Of a DNA stretch of 64,000 nucleotides, positions 19,184 to 27,944 are shown piece after piece. Each line of letters opens with the position of its first letter. Within the stretch, counting starts at the first letter, position 1. The notes below the pieces were generated by a model. That model was given only the letters and a program-made list of their open reading frames with translations. It made no database searches and had not been told where the DNA came from. The stretch comes from Rubripirellula lacrimiformis (GTDB lineage: Bacteria > Planctomycetota > Planctomycetia > Pirellulales > Pirellulaceae): NCBI RefSeq assembly GCF_007741535.1, contig NZ_CP036525.1, positions 7,564,001 to 7,628,000 on the forward strand, written 5' to 3'. The translations under genes were made by a program, and so were the position numbers.

Positions 19184-20545
19184 ATGCCGTCCACCTATCC
19201 GCTGACCCACTTCGAAGAGCTGATGCTGCATCAGGACAGCACTTCGCTGCCCACCACCTGCTTTGTCCGCATGCGGTTCCATGGGCGACTTGACGAAGCC
19301 GCATTCCGATCGGCAGCACGGGCAACGATCGCACGACACCCGCTGTTGCGTTCGACGGTCCAACAGCAGCGGGGAAGATACCGATGGCAGGTGGAACAAC
19401 CGACACCTCAAATCACTTGGTGCGAGACGTCCGATTCGGAACGCCCCCAATTCGACCGCCTAGACCTGAAGGTCCAGCATGGACTGAAGTTTGCCGTTCG
19501 TTTGAACCAGAGTGATTCCGAATTGATGGTCCAGTTCCATCACGCTTGCTGCGACGGGCTGGCGATCTTTCAGGTCATTCACGAACTGCTGGTGGCCTAC
19601 ACGATGCAGATAGACCAAGACGCCGACTATTCGATTCCGGACGTCGACCAGAGCCTGATGGCAGATCGCGGATCGCTAGGACTGACGACAAGAAGCTTTC
19701 TGCGAATCGCATCTCGCCAAACAGTCGGACTGCGTGGGGTATGGCAATTCCTGACTCGAAAACCAGAACACTTGGTGTCCCATCGCGTAGCCGATCCAAC
19801 GGATCCAACACCACCGACTTTCCCGGCCGTCGTCGCCCACCACTTTGACCAACAAGATTCCACGAAGCTGCGACACGCCGCCAAACGGCAACGGGTAACA
19901 CAAAACGACCTGTTGATCAGCAACCTATTTCTTGCTCTTTCAGAGTTCCGGCGATCACAGAACGTCACCAACACCAACGGTTGGCTGCGATTGATGATCC
20001 CGGTCAGCATGCGGCGGAAACAGCAGTACCAGGCGCCGGCTGCCAACATCGTCAGTTCCGTGTTCCTGGATCGACGAAGCGGCGACATGGATGAACCTGA
20101 TCAACTGCTGAAAGGCCTCAGCGAGGAAATGAGCCTGATCAAACGACGGCAGTTGAACTACCTGTTCATCTATTCGTTGTGGGCACAAAGATGGGTCCCA
20201 CGTGGGCTAAAACGAACCGCCAGACCCAAGCGTTGCCAAACGACAGTGGTTTTCACGAACCTGAGTCGCCTGTTTGCACGCAGCCCGTTGCCACGCAGGG
20301 AAGGGCGGTTGCAGTGCGGGAACGTCGTGCTTGACGAAGTCGAAGCGATCCCGCCCATCGCCAGACATCTGAATGCGGCGTTCGGAGTCAGTTGGTATGC
20401 AAAACGAATGACGATCACCCTGCATCACGACCCCCGAGCGGTTTCGACGCAGGCGGCCGAGGATCTGCTAGACATGGTCGTTCGGCGGATTCGGGAATCG
20501 TCCGACCGCGAATCGATGGGCGAAGAAATCCCCGAACGTGGTTAA
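19184..20545 (+). CDS. Condensation-domain / WS-DGAT-like acyltransferase
   Basis: The family core begins at PLTHFEELMLHQD, right after the ATG at 19184; an ATG at 19139 is an alternative, while the frame back to 19001 would overlap the previous gene. The catalytic HHxxxDG motif is intact as HHACCDG (His119-His120...Asp124). The second half has the NDLLISNLFLALSEFR helix and VVFTNLSRLF strand that match the floor/latch region of condensation, PapA-type and wax-ester-synthase-like acyltransferases. At ~453 aa it is a single stand-alone domain without carrier or adenylation domain. It may transfer an acyl group from CoA or carrier to an alcohol or amine. It pairs with the ATP-grasp gene upstream. 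Confidence 0.75.
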   Translation: MPSTYPLTHFEELMLHQDSTSLPTTCFVRMRFHGRLDEAAFRSAARATIARHPLLRSTVQQQRGRYRWQVEQPTPQITWCETSDSERPQFDRLDLKVQHGLKFAVRLNQSDSELMVQFHHACCDGLAIFQVIHELLVAYTMQIDQDADYSIPDVDQSLMADRGSLGLTTRSFLRIASRQTVGLRGVWQFLTRKPEHLVSHRVADPTDPTPPTFPAVVAHHFDQQDSTKLRHAAKRQRVTQNDLLISNLFLALSEFRRSQNVTNTNGWLRLMIPVSMRRKQQYQAPAANIVSSVFLDRRSGDMDEPDQLLKGLSEEMSLIKRRQLNYLFIYSLWAQRWVPRGLKRTARPKRCQTTVVFTNLSRLFARSPLPRREGRLQCGNVVLDEVEAIPPIARHLNAAFGVSWYAKRMTITLHHDPRAVSTQAAEDLLDMVVRRIRESSDRESMGEEIPERG

Positions 20546-20575
20546 GAGCCACCTCGGGAAGCAGGCCGGAACCAA

Positions 20576-21530
20576 TCGTTTAACCACGTGGGCAACGCCC
20601 CGTGCGTCCCCACAAAACGCGCGGCCCGATAGGCACGCGGTGAAACGACAGCGGCCCCCCCAAGCCCAGATCGTTTAACCACGTGGGCAACGCCCCGTGC
20701 GTCCCCACAACAAAACGCGCGGCCCGATGGGCACGCGGTGAAACGAAAAGCAGCCCCCCAAGCCCAATCGTTTAACCGCGTGGGCAACGCCCCGTGCGTC
20801 CCCGCAACAAAACGCGCGACCCGACGGGCACGCGGTGAAACGACAAGCAGCCCCCCAAGCCCAGATCGTTTAACCACGTGGGCAACGCCCCGTGCGTCCC
20901 CACAGCAAAACGCGCGGACCGATGGGCACACGGTGAACCGACAAGCAGCCCCCCCAAGACCAATCGTTTAACCGCGTGGGCAACGCCCCGTGCGTACCCA
21001 CAAAACGCGCGGCCCGATGGGCACACGGTGAAACGAAAAGCAGCCCCCCAAGCCCAATCGTTTAACCGCGTGGGCAACGCCCCGTGCGTCCCCACAACAA
21101 AACGCGCGGCCCGACGGGCACGCGGCTAAACGACAGCAGCCCCCCCAAGACCAATCGTTTAACCGCGTGGGCAACGCCCCGTGCGTACACGCAACAAAAA
21201 CGCGCGGCCCGATGGGCACGCGGTGAAACGACAAGCAGCCCCCAAGCCCAATCGTTTAACCGCGTGGGCAACGCCCCGTGCGTCCCCACAACAAAAACGC
21301 GCGGCCCGACGAGCACGCGGTGAAACGACAAGCAGACCCCCCAAGCCCAATCGTTTAACCACGTGGGCAACGCCCCGTGCGTACCCACAGCAAAACGCGC
21401 GGCCCGATGGGCACGCGGTTAAACGACAAGCAGACCGCGCACCCCAAGCCCAATCGTTTAACCGCGTGGGCAACGCCCCGTGCGTACACGCAACAAAACG
21501 CGCGGACCGATGGGCACGCGATGAAACGAT
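20576..21530. repeat. Tandem array of ten ~97-bp palindromic units
   Basis: TCGTTTAACC begins units at 20576, 20671, 20768, 20866, 20964, 21058, 21155, 21252, 21351 and 21454; the spacing is 94-103 bp, and the last unit ends near 21530. Within each unit an opening arm TCGTTTAACCGCGTG (with C/A variation) is complementary to a closing arm CACGCGGTGAAACGA about 45 bases later (14 of 15 in most units). Two inner hairpins, GGGCAACGCCC and GCCCGATGGGC, lie inside. A C-rich spacer of about 20 bases joins the units. All ORFs across the array, on either strand, are repeats of the same few residues and are treated as non-coding. The array fills the gap between the acyltransferase and desaturase genes. 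Confidence 0.95.
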
Positions 21531-21676
21531 AGTCGCCCTATCCCGGTCACTATCAAGCCCCTACAATCCAGCGCTCGCCGGTTCGCGGGCACGCTTGGTG
21601 ATCCCAGCTGGTGTGTCGCGATGATATTGCTGCGATTGCTGGCATCTTGAAAGCACGGACCCGATGGGCTTGTCAG

Positions 21677-22657
21677 ATGACCGCTACAGATCAGTCGCCA
21701 CCGCAGGTTGCTGAACACCAATCGCCTGATCCGCCATGCGATCACGAATCGTATCAGCTGACCGAGATTGCGATTCCGATCATCGGGATGCACGTGCTGG
21801 CGCTGTTGGCGTTTATCCCTGATTTCATCACGTGGACCAACGTTTCGCTGTTGGCGATCACGTTGTTGATCTTCAGCAACGGAATCACTCTTGGGTACCA
21901 TCGCCTGTTGACGCACAGAAGCCTTCGCGTTCCCAAATGGGTCGAGTACTTCTATGTCGGGCTAGCGCTATGCTGTCTGCAGGAATCACCCGCCAAGTGG
22001 GTTTCAACGCATCGCCGCCACCACAACCATTCGGACGAACCCGACGATCCGCATTCGCCCACCGCCAGCTTTCTGTGGTCGCATGTCGGTTGGTTGCTTT
22101 GGAAGCGAAAAGGGCAGCACGAATTTCGCACCGACAATCGCTACTGTGCGGATATCGTTTCGGATCCGTTTTATGCGTTGATGGAAAAGTATCCGGACCT
22201 GCCAGCAGGCATCTACTTGATTCACGCGTTTGCGTTTTGGTTGGCAGCGACCGCGATCTTTTGGATCGACATCAGTTTCGGTGCGGCCGCTTGGCAGGGT
22301 CTTGGCGTGATGCTTTGGTGCGTTGTGCTGCGAACGGTCATGGTCTGGCACTTTTCGTGGTCGGTAAACTCGCTGACCCATTGCTTCGGCTACCAGAACT
22401 ATCAAACATCCGATCACAGCCGAAACAATTGGCTGGTAGCGCTGCTGTCCAATGGCGAAGGCTGGCACAACAACCACCACCATGACCCGGCCAGTGCGTC
22501 GGTGCAGCACAAGTGGTGGGAATTCGATCCCACGTATCTTCAAATCCGAATCCTGAAACGCCTCGGTTTGGCGACGCACGTCATCGCGCCTCGGCAGGTC
22601 CGACATCACGCCGGCGAACAACGCAAACCGGCCTGCCAAGACGGGGTGGTTCGCTAG
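21677..22657 (+). CDS. Acyl-CoA (delta-9 type) fatty acid desaturase
   Basis: The ATG at 21677 is preferred over the frame from 21611. The 326-residue integral membrane protein has all three histidine boxes of the di-iron desaturases: HRLLTH (75-80), HRRHH (112-116) and HNNHH (264-268). Hydrophobic helices at about 30-75 and 175-225 bracket them. The GYHRLLTHRS and GEGWHNNHH contexts are those of stearoyl-CoA desaturases. The enzyme would introduce a double bond into a membrane or product acyl chain, using electrons from a donor not encoded nearby. It precedes the PqqD-HprK operon by 131 bp and could be co-transcribed with it. Confidence 0.92.
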   Translation: MTATDQSPPQVAEHQSPDPPCDHESYQLTEIAIPIIGMHVLALLAFIPDFITWTNVSLLAITLLIFSNGITLGYHRLLTHRSLRVPKWVEYFYVGLALCCLQESPAKWVSTHRRHHNHSDEPDDPHSPTASFLWSHVGWLLWKRKGQHEFRTDNRYCADIVSDPFYALMEKYPDLPAGIYLIHAFAFWLAATAIFWIDISFGAAAWQGLGVMLWCVVLRTVMVWHFSWSVNSLTHCFGYQNYQTSDHSRNNWLVALLSNGEGWHNNHHHDPASASVQHKWWEFDPTYLQIRILKRLGLATHVIAPRQVRHHAGEQRKPACQDGVVR

Positions 22658-22788
22658 ACGATCCCTGCACGGGCCGTGCGGTTGCCGCTGTGGCCAGCTA
22701 CGGTAGCCCTTCTCAGACAAACTTCGCTTCGTTAGAATTCCAGGGTCTGTCAGCGTGCGCCAAATCCCCTGAACCTTCTCGCCCGACA

Positions 22789-23214
22789 ATGGATGGAGCC
22801 ATGCTCTTTACGATCAATGCGTCACAGATTTCGCACAATGCATTTGATGATGAAACGATCGTCATTCACTTTGCATCGGGCAATTATTTCAGTCTTCGTG
22901 ATGCCGCATCAGCGATCTGGAAGCGTCTAGAGAAGCAACCCCTGACCGCCTCTGCGATTGCGGCCGCGTTCGACGAAGCCCCTGCCGAAGCAGTCACGGA
23001 AGTTGACCATTTCTTGGGTCAGTTGTTGAAGAACCAGCTGATTTGCGAAACGCAGGATGGTGGCGAGCCTGAATCAGTGGATGGTCTCGGATGCTGGCGT
23101 GCACCGAAGATCGAGATCTACGACGACATGCGAAACACACTGCTGGGCGACGTGATTCACGACACGGACGAATCCGGCTGGCCTCAAATGGCCCCCGATG
23201 GGCTGCGGCAGTAA
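22789..23214 (+). CDS. PqqD family protein with leader-like C-terminal tail
   Basis: The long frame from 22513 is trimmed to ATG 22789 (22801 also possible), giving about 141 residues. Residues 5-88 form the PqqD/RRE-type winged helix: the strands of ETIVIHFASGNYFSLRDAAS, then helices with IWKRLE and VDHFLGQLL. PqqD proteins bind leader peptides of ribosomally made products. The tail (about 101-134) reads GCWRAPKIEIYDDM then LLGDVIHDTDESGWP; its W-x-x-P-x-I spacing resembles lasso-type leader peptides. Related planctomycete proteins carry similar tails as far as I recall. It opens the operon with the HprK-like kinase. Confidence 0.82.
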   Translation: MDGAMLFTINASQISHNAFDDETIVIHFASGNYFSLRDAASAIWKRLEKQPLTASAIAAAFDEAPAEAVTEVDHFLGQLLKNQLICETQDGGEPESVDGLGCWRAPKIEIYDDMRNTLLGDVIHDTDESGWPQMAPDGLRQ

Positions 23215-23229
23215 TGGACTTCATCGGTT

Positions 23230-23391
23230 GTGGAGATCGGTAGTTTTGGAATCCAGCAATCGCGGCCTCACGAGCAACGCAAGCGTAAAATCAAGCTTCC
23301 AAGGCCACAACCGCGCCCAAGGTTTCGGGCCAGCATCGACCGCTGTGTCAGAGACCGCACGTTCAGCGTCATCCGCGATGACGCGACTTAA
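23230..23391 (+). CDS. Possible small basic ORF, 53 aa (weak)
   Basis: This frame continues directly in phase after the PqqD stop codon (23212-23214), with a GTG at 23230 and a stop at 23389-23391, 17 bases before the HprK-like start. The product would begin VEIGSFGIQQS and continue very basic (RKRKIKLPRP) to a C-terminal DDAT. There is no good ribosome site. It might be a precursor peptide, a read-through extension or chance; the arginine/proline-rich text favours chance. Confidence 0.15.
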   Translation: MEIGSFGIQQSRPHEQRKRKIKLPRPQPRPRFRASIDRCVRDRTFSVIRDDAT

Positions 23392-23408
23392 TCATCACGG
23401 AAAACGGC

Positions 23409-24440
23409 ATGTCGACAACCACAACGCCCCAGTCGTCGCAGGCCGCGCTGAAACCGCAGTTCGATCTTGCCGCCCAGCGCGACGGACTGACCGAGAAACG
23501 GTTGTCGATCGCTGGCCGCACGGTGTGTTTCAAATTTGCAGGTCAGCCGCTGCTGCGTCGATTCATGCCTGCCCTGGCACATCACCCCAACAGCGATGCG
23601 GCGGCTGAACTGACGATTCATTTGTGGGACAGCGTTACTCCCCCGGTCCAGCAATCGCTGCAGGAATGGATCGGGTTGCAGCCTGTCATCCTTGCCGATC
23701 AGCAGTCGGGCTGGAGTCTGGTCGAACCGGGCATTGGCCTGTTCAGCCAACTGACGACGGACGGCAACGCATTCGTCTGTTGCCGAGATGGAAACCAGTT
23801 GCCGGTCTGGGAATCTGCTGTTCCGCTGCGTTCATTGTTGAACGCATGGGCCGCACCGCAGGGAGGCGTCGTGCACGGCGCAGCAGTGGGCAATGATCGT
23901 GGCGCGGTCCTACTGGCCGGCGTGGGTGGATCCGGAAAGTCCAGCACCGCGTTGACGTGTCTTGCCGAACCTGATTTGCGCCACCTCGGTGACGACCTGG
24001 TGTTGATCACCAATGAAACGCAGCCGATGGTCAACAGCCTGTACAACTCTGCAAAGCTGCTGCCAGAGAACACGAACCGTTTCAGCGACCTGTCGCTTTC
24101 AGTCAATCCGGAACTGCCTCGTAATCCGGAAAAGGAAACCTACTTTTTGTTTCCACCGTACGCTGACAAGCTTGCAGCACAGCGTCCGCTAACGGCCATC
24201 TTACTGCCGCGCGTTGGAGGCGACACGCAGACCCGTCTGTCGCCGGCTTCCCAGGCGGAAGCGTGGCACGCGATCGTGCCTGTCACGTTGACCTTGCTAG
24301 GCGGCAGCCGCCCAGAGAACCTATCGGCGATCGTTGATATCATCCGACGTGTTCCCATCCATCACCTAATACTGGGCAGCGATCGTAAGGGAATTGCTCC
24401 TGTGATTCGCCGCGTGCTTGACGAAGGCTTGGACGCATGA
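23409..24440 (+). CDS. HPr kinase-like P-loop protein
   Basis: 343 residues. The C-terminal half is an HprK-like nucleotide-binding core with a Walker A loop GVGGSGKSS (171-179), preceded by the GGVVHGAAV strand and followed by a LGDDLVLI strand whose acidic pair fits the Walker B/catalytic position. Residues 1-140 are a divergent N-terminal domain. Relatives include the kinases of paeninodin-type lasso clusters, which phosphorylate a peptide serine, and HprK-related kinase A of HPr-rel-A loci. No HPr gene is nearby, so sugar-PTS control is unlikely. It overlaps the next gene by 4 bp (ATGA), indicating an operon. Confidence 0.82.
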   Translation: MSTTTTPQSSQAALKPQFDLAAQRDGLTEKRLSIAGRTVCFKFAGQPLLRRFMPALAHHPNSDAAAELTIHLWDSVTPPVQQSLQEWIGLQPVILADQQSGWSLVEPGIGLFSQLTTDGNAFVCCRDGNQLPVWESAVPLRSLLNAWAAPQGGVVHGAAVGNDRGAVLLAGVGGSGKSSTALTCLAEPDLRHLGDDLVLITNETQPMVNSLYNSAKLLPENTNRFSDLSLSVNPELPRNPEKETYFLFPPYADKLAAQRPLTAILLPRVGGDTQTRLSPASQAEAWHAIVPVTLTLLGGSRPENLSAIVDIIRRVPIHHLILGSDRKGIAPVIRRVLDEGLDA

Positions 24441-25102
24441 CCGGGACCGTCACTGTTTTGATCCCCGCCTACAACGCCGAATCGTTTTTGGCAGAGGCGA
24501 TCCGCAGCTGCCTGGAACAGACGCGGCAACCGAATCAGATCATCGTCGTCGACGACGGATCCACGGACCGTACCGCCGAGGTCGCGGAATCGTTTGCGGA
24601 CAGCGTCACGTTGATACGCCAGCCCAACAACGGTGCTGCGGCTGCTCGAAATGCCGGAATCGCCATTGCCACGGGAGATTACATCGCGTTACTGGACGCG
24701 GATGATCTGATGACACCGGATCGAATCGAGCTACAGATTCGCTTGATTGGGGCCCGCCCGGAACTTGACCTTGTGTTCGGCCAACAGCTGGTCTTTCAAG
24801 ATGGCGAGAATCCGGTTCAGCTGCATCGCGACGGAACGGGTCAGGTAAAGCCCGACTGTGTGGCATCATCGGTGTTCTGTCGCCGGGACGTCTTCCGGAA
24901 CGTCGGACTTTTCTGCACCGAACATTCGGTAGGCGAAATGATCGAATGGTTTGCCCGTGCGCAAGACCTCGGAATTCGCTCGGACAGCGTTGATCAGACG
25001 GTTCTGTATCGACGACAGCATGCCAACAATTCATCTACCCAGAATCGCAGCGATTACGTTCATGTCCTAAAATCCATCCTGGACCGAAGGCGTGCCAAGT
25101 GA
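24437..25102 (+). CDS. Short GT2 family glycosyltransferase
   Basis: 221 residues, about the minimum for a GT-A fold: VTVLIPAYNAE, VVDDGSTDRTAEV, NNGAAAARNAGI and the metal-binding LLDADDLMTPDR are present, and the C-terminal acceptor region is short (ending VLKSILDRRRAK). No membrane segment. It starts within the stop of the kinase gene and its own stop overlaps the next start (GTGA at 25099-25102), so the three genes are translationally coupled. The position between a kinase and a nucleotidyltransferase is the usual one in related clusters; the acceptor is unknown. Confidence 0.85.
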   Translation: MTGTVTVLIPAYNAESFLAEAIRSCLEQTRQPNQIIVVDDGSTDRTAEVAESFADSVTLIRQPNNGAAAARNAGIAIATGDYIALLDADDLMTPDRIELQIRLIGARPELDLVFGQQLVFQDGENPVQLHRDGTGQVKPDCVASSVFCRRDVFRNVGLFCTEHSVGEMIEWFARAQDLGIRSDSVDQTVLYRRQHANNSSTQNRSDYVHVLKSILDRRRAK

Positions 25103-26778
25103 CGTTTCTGACCCGCTGGATTGACCGGGACCGGTCGTGGCCTCACGGTTGCTGGCCGAACGAGGCGCAGCAACTTCTGTTACAGGCTTGCCTGCTAGAA
25201 GACGACGCCGCTGCCACGGATGCTTGGCGACAATGGGAAGAACTTGTCCCCTGGGACTTCATCGACAGCGGATCCCATCGACTATTACTGCTTCTGAACG
25301 ATCGTCTGCAGCGCATGGGGCAGACGTCCAAGAACCAAGGCCGACTGACCGGTGTGGCCCGGTACTACTGGGTGCAAACCGAAGTCAAGCAACGGCAAGC
25401 AGTCCCCATTTTGCAGCAATTTGAAGCCGCGCAGATTCCGACGCTACTGTTGAAGGGTGCATCGCTGAATGCGACGGTGTACCAAACCGGATTTCGGGCG
25501 ATGAACGATTTGGATTTGGTGGTCCGCCGCGAAGACGCTCAGCAAGCGGTGCAGCTGCTGAACCAAGCCGGCGCCGATCCTCCGATGCAAGTGTCTGACG
25601 AAACGATTCACGTCGGTCATGGCACCAATTTCAGTTTCCCAAATGGCGCACAAGTTGATCTCCACTGGGACTTTTTCCATAGCCGTTCGCTGACGGCGGC
25701 ACAGCAACAATCGCTATGGGATGCCAGTGTGCCGGTTCAAATCGGGCCCGCCAACAGTCGAGTGTTGTGCGCGGCCGATCAACTACTGCATACTTGCGAA
25801 CATGGTGTTCGGTACAACGAAAGTCCGCCGTTCCGCTGGCTGGCCGACGCTCATCAGATCATCCGGGCCGCAGGTTCTAGCATGGACTGGCAGCGGCTGG
25901 CGGATCAGGCCCGGCAGATCGATGCCGTGCTGCCGGTGCAGAGGACTCTGCAGTGGCTGCGCAGCCATCTTGCGTTGCCGATTCCCGACGAAGCGATCGC
26001 GGCGCTAGAGTCCAGCGAAGTCTCGCTTTCCAGCCGCCTGGAATATCGCGTGACCGGACACCGAGGGGTTGCAGGGAAACACACGTTTTGGCAAACGTTC
26101 CCGGAACATGTCTTCGCTTGGCGTCGCCAGGGGCGTCAACCTTCCCTGATCCAGTATCACTGCTTGCAACATAACATCAGCCAGGATTTCGGGGCGACCT
26201 TCGCCGAACTCGCGAAGATCGGTCTGCTGCAAACGGCATCTCGCGTGCGATCGGCGGCACCCACGATTCGCAACGTGTACCGCTATGCGGTCGCCACGAT
26301 GCCCGATGACCAGATCGCCGGGTTCTATGGCGTCGAAAGATACCGTCATCAAATCTTCCGCTGGACCGGTCGTGAATCCACACTGACCGTTTCACTTCCA
26401 CGCGGCGATTACGACGTCCAGGTTCGGCTGCTGCCATGGCGCAAGTGGACAAACGATTTGGACGCCGACCTGCGTGTTGATTTCAGCCGCGCGGTTCGAC
26501 CGGTAACATCCGATGGTCGCGACAATCGATTTTTGCGGTTTTCTATTCAGCGTGACATGTTTGGCCCCACGCTGCACCAGAGACTGACGTTTCGCTGCAC
26601 ACGTTTTCGTGACGTGCCAGAATCCGAACAGCGACATCTTGGGTTTCCGCTGCAGATGGTTCAGTTTCGACCGACCAAACCGATGACGCAGCGACACCGA
26701 GACGAGGCGGCTGGATCGCGACCAGCCTCGCAAAGCCAGCTCGCCGATGTAGCGACACGATCCGGCACTTCACACTGA
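25099..26778 (+). CDS. Nucleotidyltransferase family protein (NTP_transf_5-like)
   Basis: 559 residues starting at GTG 25099, overlapping the previous stop by 4 bp. The diagnostic segment is LLKGASLNATVY followed by AMNDLDLVV (about 114-140), where the D-x-D supplies metal ligands of a minimal nucleotidyltransferase fold; HLDWHWDF-like residues (VDLHWDFFH) follow. Residues ~380-530 form a beta-rich extension. Members of this uncharacterised family travel with PqqD and HprK-like genes in lasso-peptide and exopolysaccharide-like loci; no activity is established for most. The gap to the next gene is 62 bp. Confidence 0.8.
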   Translation: MTFLTRWIDRDRSWPHGCWPNEAQQLLLQACLLEDDAAATDAWRQWEELVPWDFIDSGSHRLLLLLNDRLQRMGQTSKNQGRLTGVARYYWVQTEVKQRQAVPILQQFEAAQIPTLLLKGASLNATVYQTGFRAMNDLDLVVRREDAQQAVQLLNQAGADPPMQVSDETIHVGHGTNFSFPNGAQVDLHWDFFHSRSLTAAQQQSLWDASVPVQIGPANSRVLCAADQLLHTCEHGVRYNESPPFRWLADAHQIIRAAGSSMDWQRLADQARQIDAVLPVQRTLQWLRSHLALPIPDEAIAALESSEVSLSSRLEYRVTGHRGVAGKHTFWQTFPEHVFAWRRQGRQPSLIQYHCLQHNISQDFGATFAELAKIGLLQTASRVRSAAPTIRNVYRYAVATMPDDQIAGFYGVERYRHQIFRWTGRESTLTVSLPRGDYDVQVRLLPWRKWTNDLDADLRVDFSRAVRPVTSDGRDNRFLRFSIQRDMFGPTLHQRLTFRCTRFRDVPESEQRHLGFPLQMVQFRPTKPMTQRHRDEAAGSRPASQSQLADVATRSGTSH

Positions 26779-26840
26779 CCACCCGATCGGCTGACGATCG
26801 AACGATCCAGCCAGATGACCATAGAATCGAAAGAGAATGA

Positions 26841-27944
26841 ATGTCCGACCAACGCGGCGTTGGGGTAGTCCCTGGGCCTGCTGCCCCAGCAGGATTCCAG
26901 ACCGATTGCTACGAGATCCCCTCCAACCCTGATGGACGGATCTGCCTTGCTCCCCAAACGACGTTCGGCCTCCATCGCAGCGGATGGACCGGTGCGATGG
27001 ACGCGTTGATCCCCGAGCACAGCGCAAAGGGAGTCATCTTCGAGGGATTCCTGGATCGCCTGTTCGACCCTCACTGGCCTCACCCCATGGGGCCAACGCT
27101 GCCGCTGACCAAGCCGTGGACAGGCGTTTTTCATAATCCGCCGGGAACCGATGGTTGGCACAGTTCATCTGGAAGCCCACAAACCCTGATCGCATCGGAT
27201 CCGTTTCGTGCCAGCCTGCCTGCATGCCGTGGTCTGTTCACACTGTCGGATTACTTGTCCGAGTTTCTGCGAAAGGAAACCGGGCTCCCCACATCCACAC
27301 TGCGGCTGCCGACCGAGATTCCTGAACGTCTTTTCAGCATGGATGACTTTGCAAACGCCACCGAGAAGAAGATTGTGATGGTGGGGTGGTGGTTGCGCAA
27401 ACTTGCCTCGATCTATTTCCTGCCCCTTGATCGTGCAAGCGGCTTTCAAAAGTTTCGACTGATCAACAACCCATCTTTTGAAACGGAACAGGAGAGCTTG
27501 CTGAAACAGGAATTTGTGAAGCAATCGATGGCGCTGCGACAACCTTTGATGCCAGCGTATCGGGACAATACCCATTCGCTGCAGCGACAGAACGATGCGG
27601 ATTACGACCAACTGCTGTCCACCAGCATTGTGTTTCTGGACCTGTACGATTCATCCGCCAACAACGCGGTGGTTGAATGCATCGCCCGCGGGACGCCGGT
27701 GTTGATCAACCGGATTCCGCCGGTCGAAGAATACCTTGGTGCAGACTATCCATTCTATTTCCAATCTCTCGATGAAGCCGCGGCGAAGACACAGGACCTG
27801 TCTCTTGTCGCCGCGACCCATGAATATTTGCTGCAATGCCCCATGCGGAAAAAGCTCGCGACGTCTGTGTTCTTGGACGACTTGCGAAACAGCGAAGTCT
27901 ATCAACATCTGCTTGTTTCTAGCGACGAATTGCACCGTGGCTAA
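26841..27944 (+). CDS. Probable GT-B fold glycosyltransferase
   Basis: 367 residues, without leader or membrane helix. The first half has alternating strands and helices (WTGVFHNPP, GLFTLSDYLSEFL). The second half opens with KIVMVGWWLRK and contains STSIVFLDLYDSSANNAVVECIARGTPVLINRIPPVEEYLG, the arrangement of the nucleotide-sugar binding C-terminal domain of GT-B enzymes (an acidic residue and a small-residue turn near NAVVECI). I do not recognise a CAZy family. It sits among clear glycosyltransferase genes, and its stop overlaps the next start (GTGGCTAA), supporting the call. The start at ATG 26841 looks sound. Confidence 0.65.
   Translation: MSDQRGVGVVPGPAAPAGFQTDCYEIPSNPDGRICLAPQTTFGLHRSGWTGAMDALIPEHSAKGVIFEGFLDRLFDPHWPHPMGPTLPLTKPWTGVFHNPPGTDGWHSSSGSPQTLIASDPFRASLPACRGLFTLSDYLSEFLRKETGLPTSTLRLPTEIPERLFSMDDFANATEKKIVMVGWWLRKLASIYFLPLDRASGFQKFRLINNPSFETEQESLLKQEFVKQSMALRQPLMPAYRDNTHSLQRQNDADYDQLLSTSIVFLDLYDSSANNAVVECIARGTPVLINRIPPVEEYLGADYPFYFQSLDEAAAKTQDLSLVAATHEYLLQCPMRKKLATSVFLDDLRNSEVYQHLLVSSDELHRG

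Noticed and set aside
20576-21530. CRISPR array
   Set aside because: The whole ~97-bp unit repeats, including the would-be spacers, and there are no cas genes.
20542-21916. Several 80-150-codon ORFs across the tandem repeat array, on both strands
   Set aside because: They consist of the same few residues repeated from the 97-bp DNA unit, occur in several frames, and have no ribosome site; the DNA palindrome explains them.
22789-26778. Complete lasso-peptide cluster
   Set aside because: PqqD, HprK-like and nucleotidyltransferase genes are present, but no B2 protease or Asn-synthetase-like cyclase is in the window and the precursor candidate is weak.
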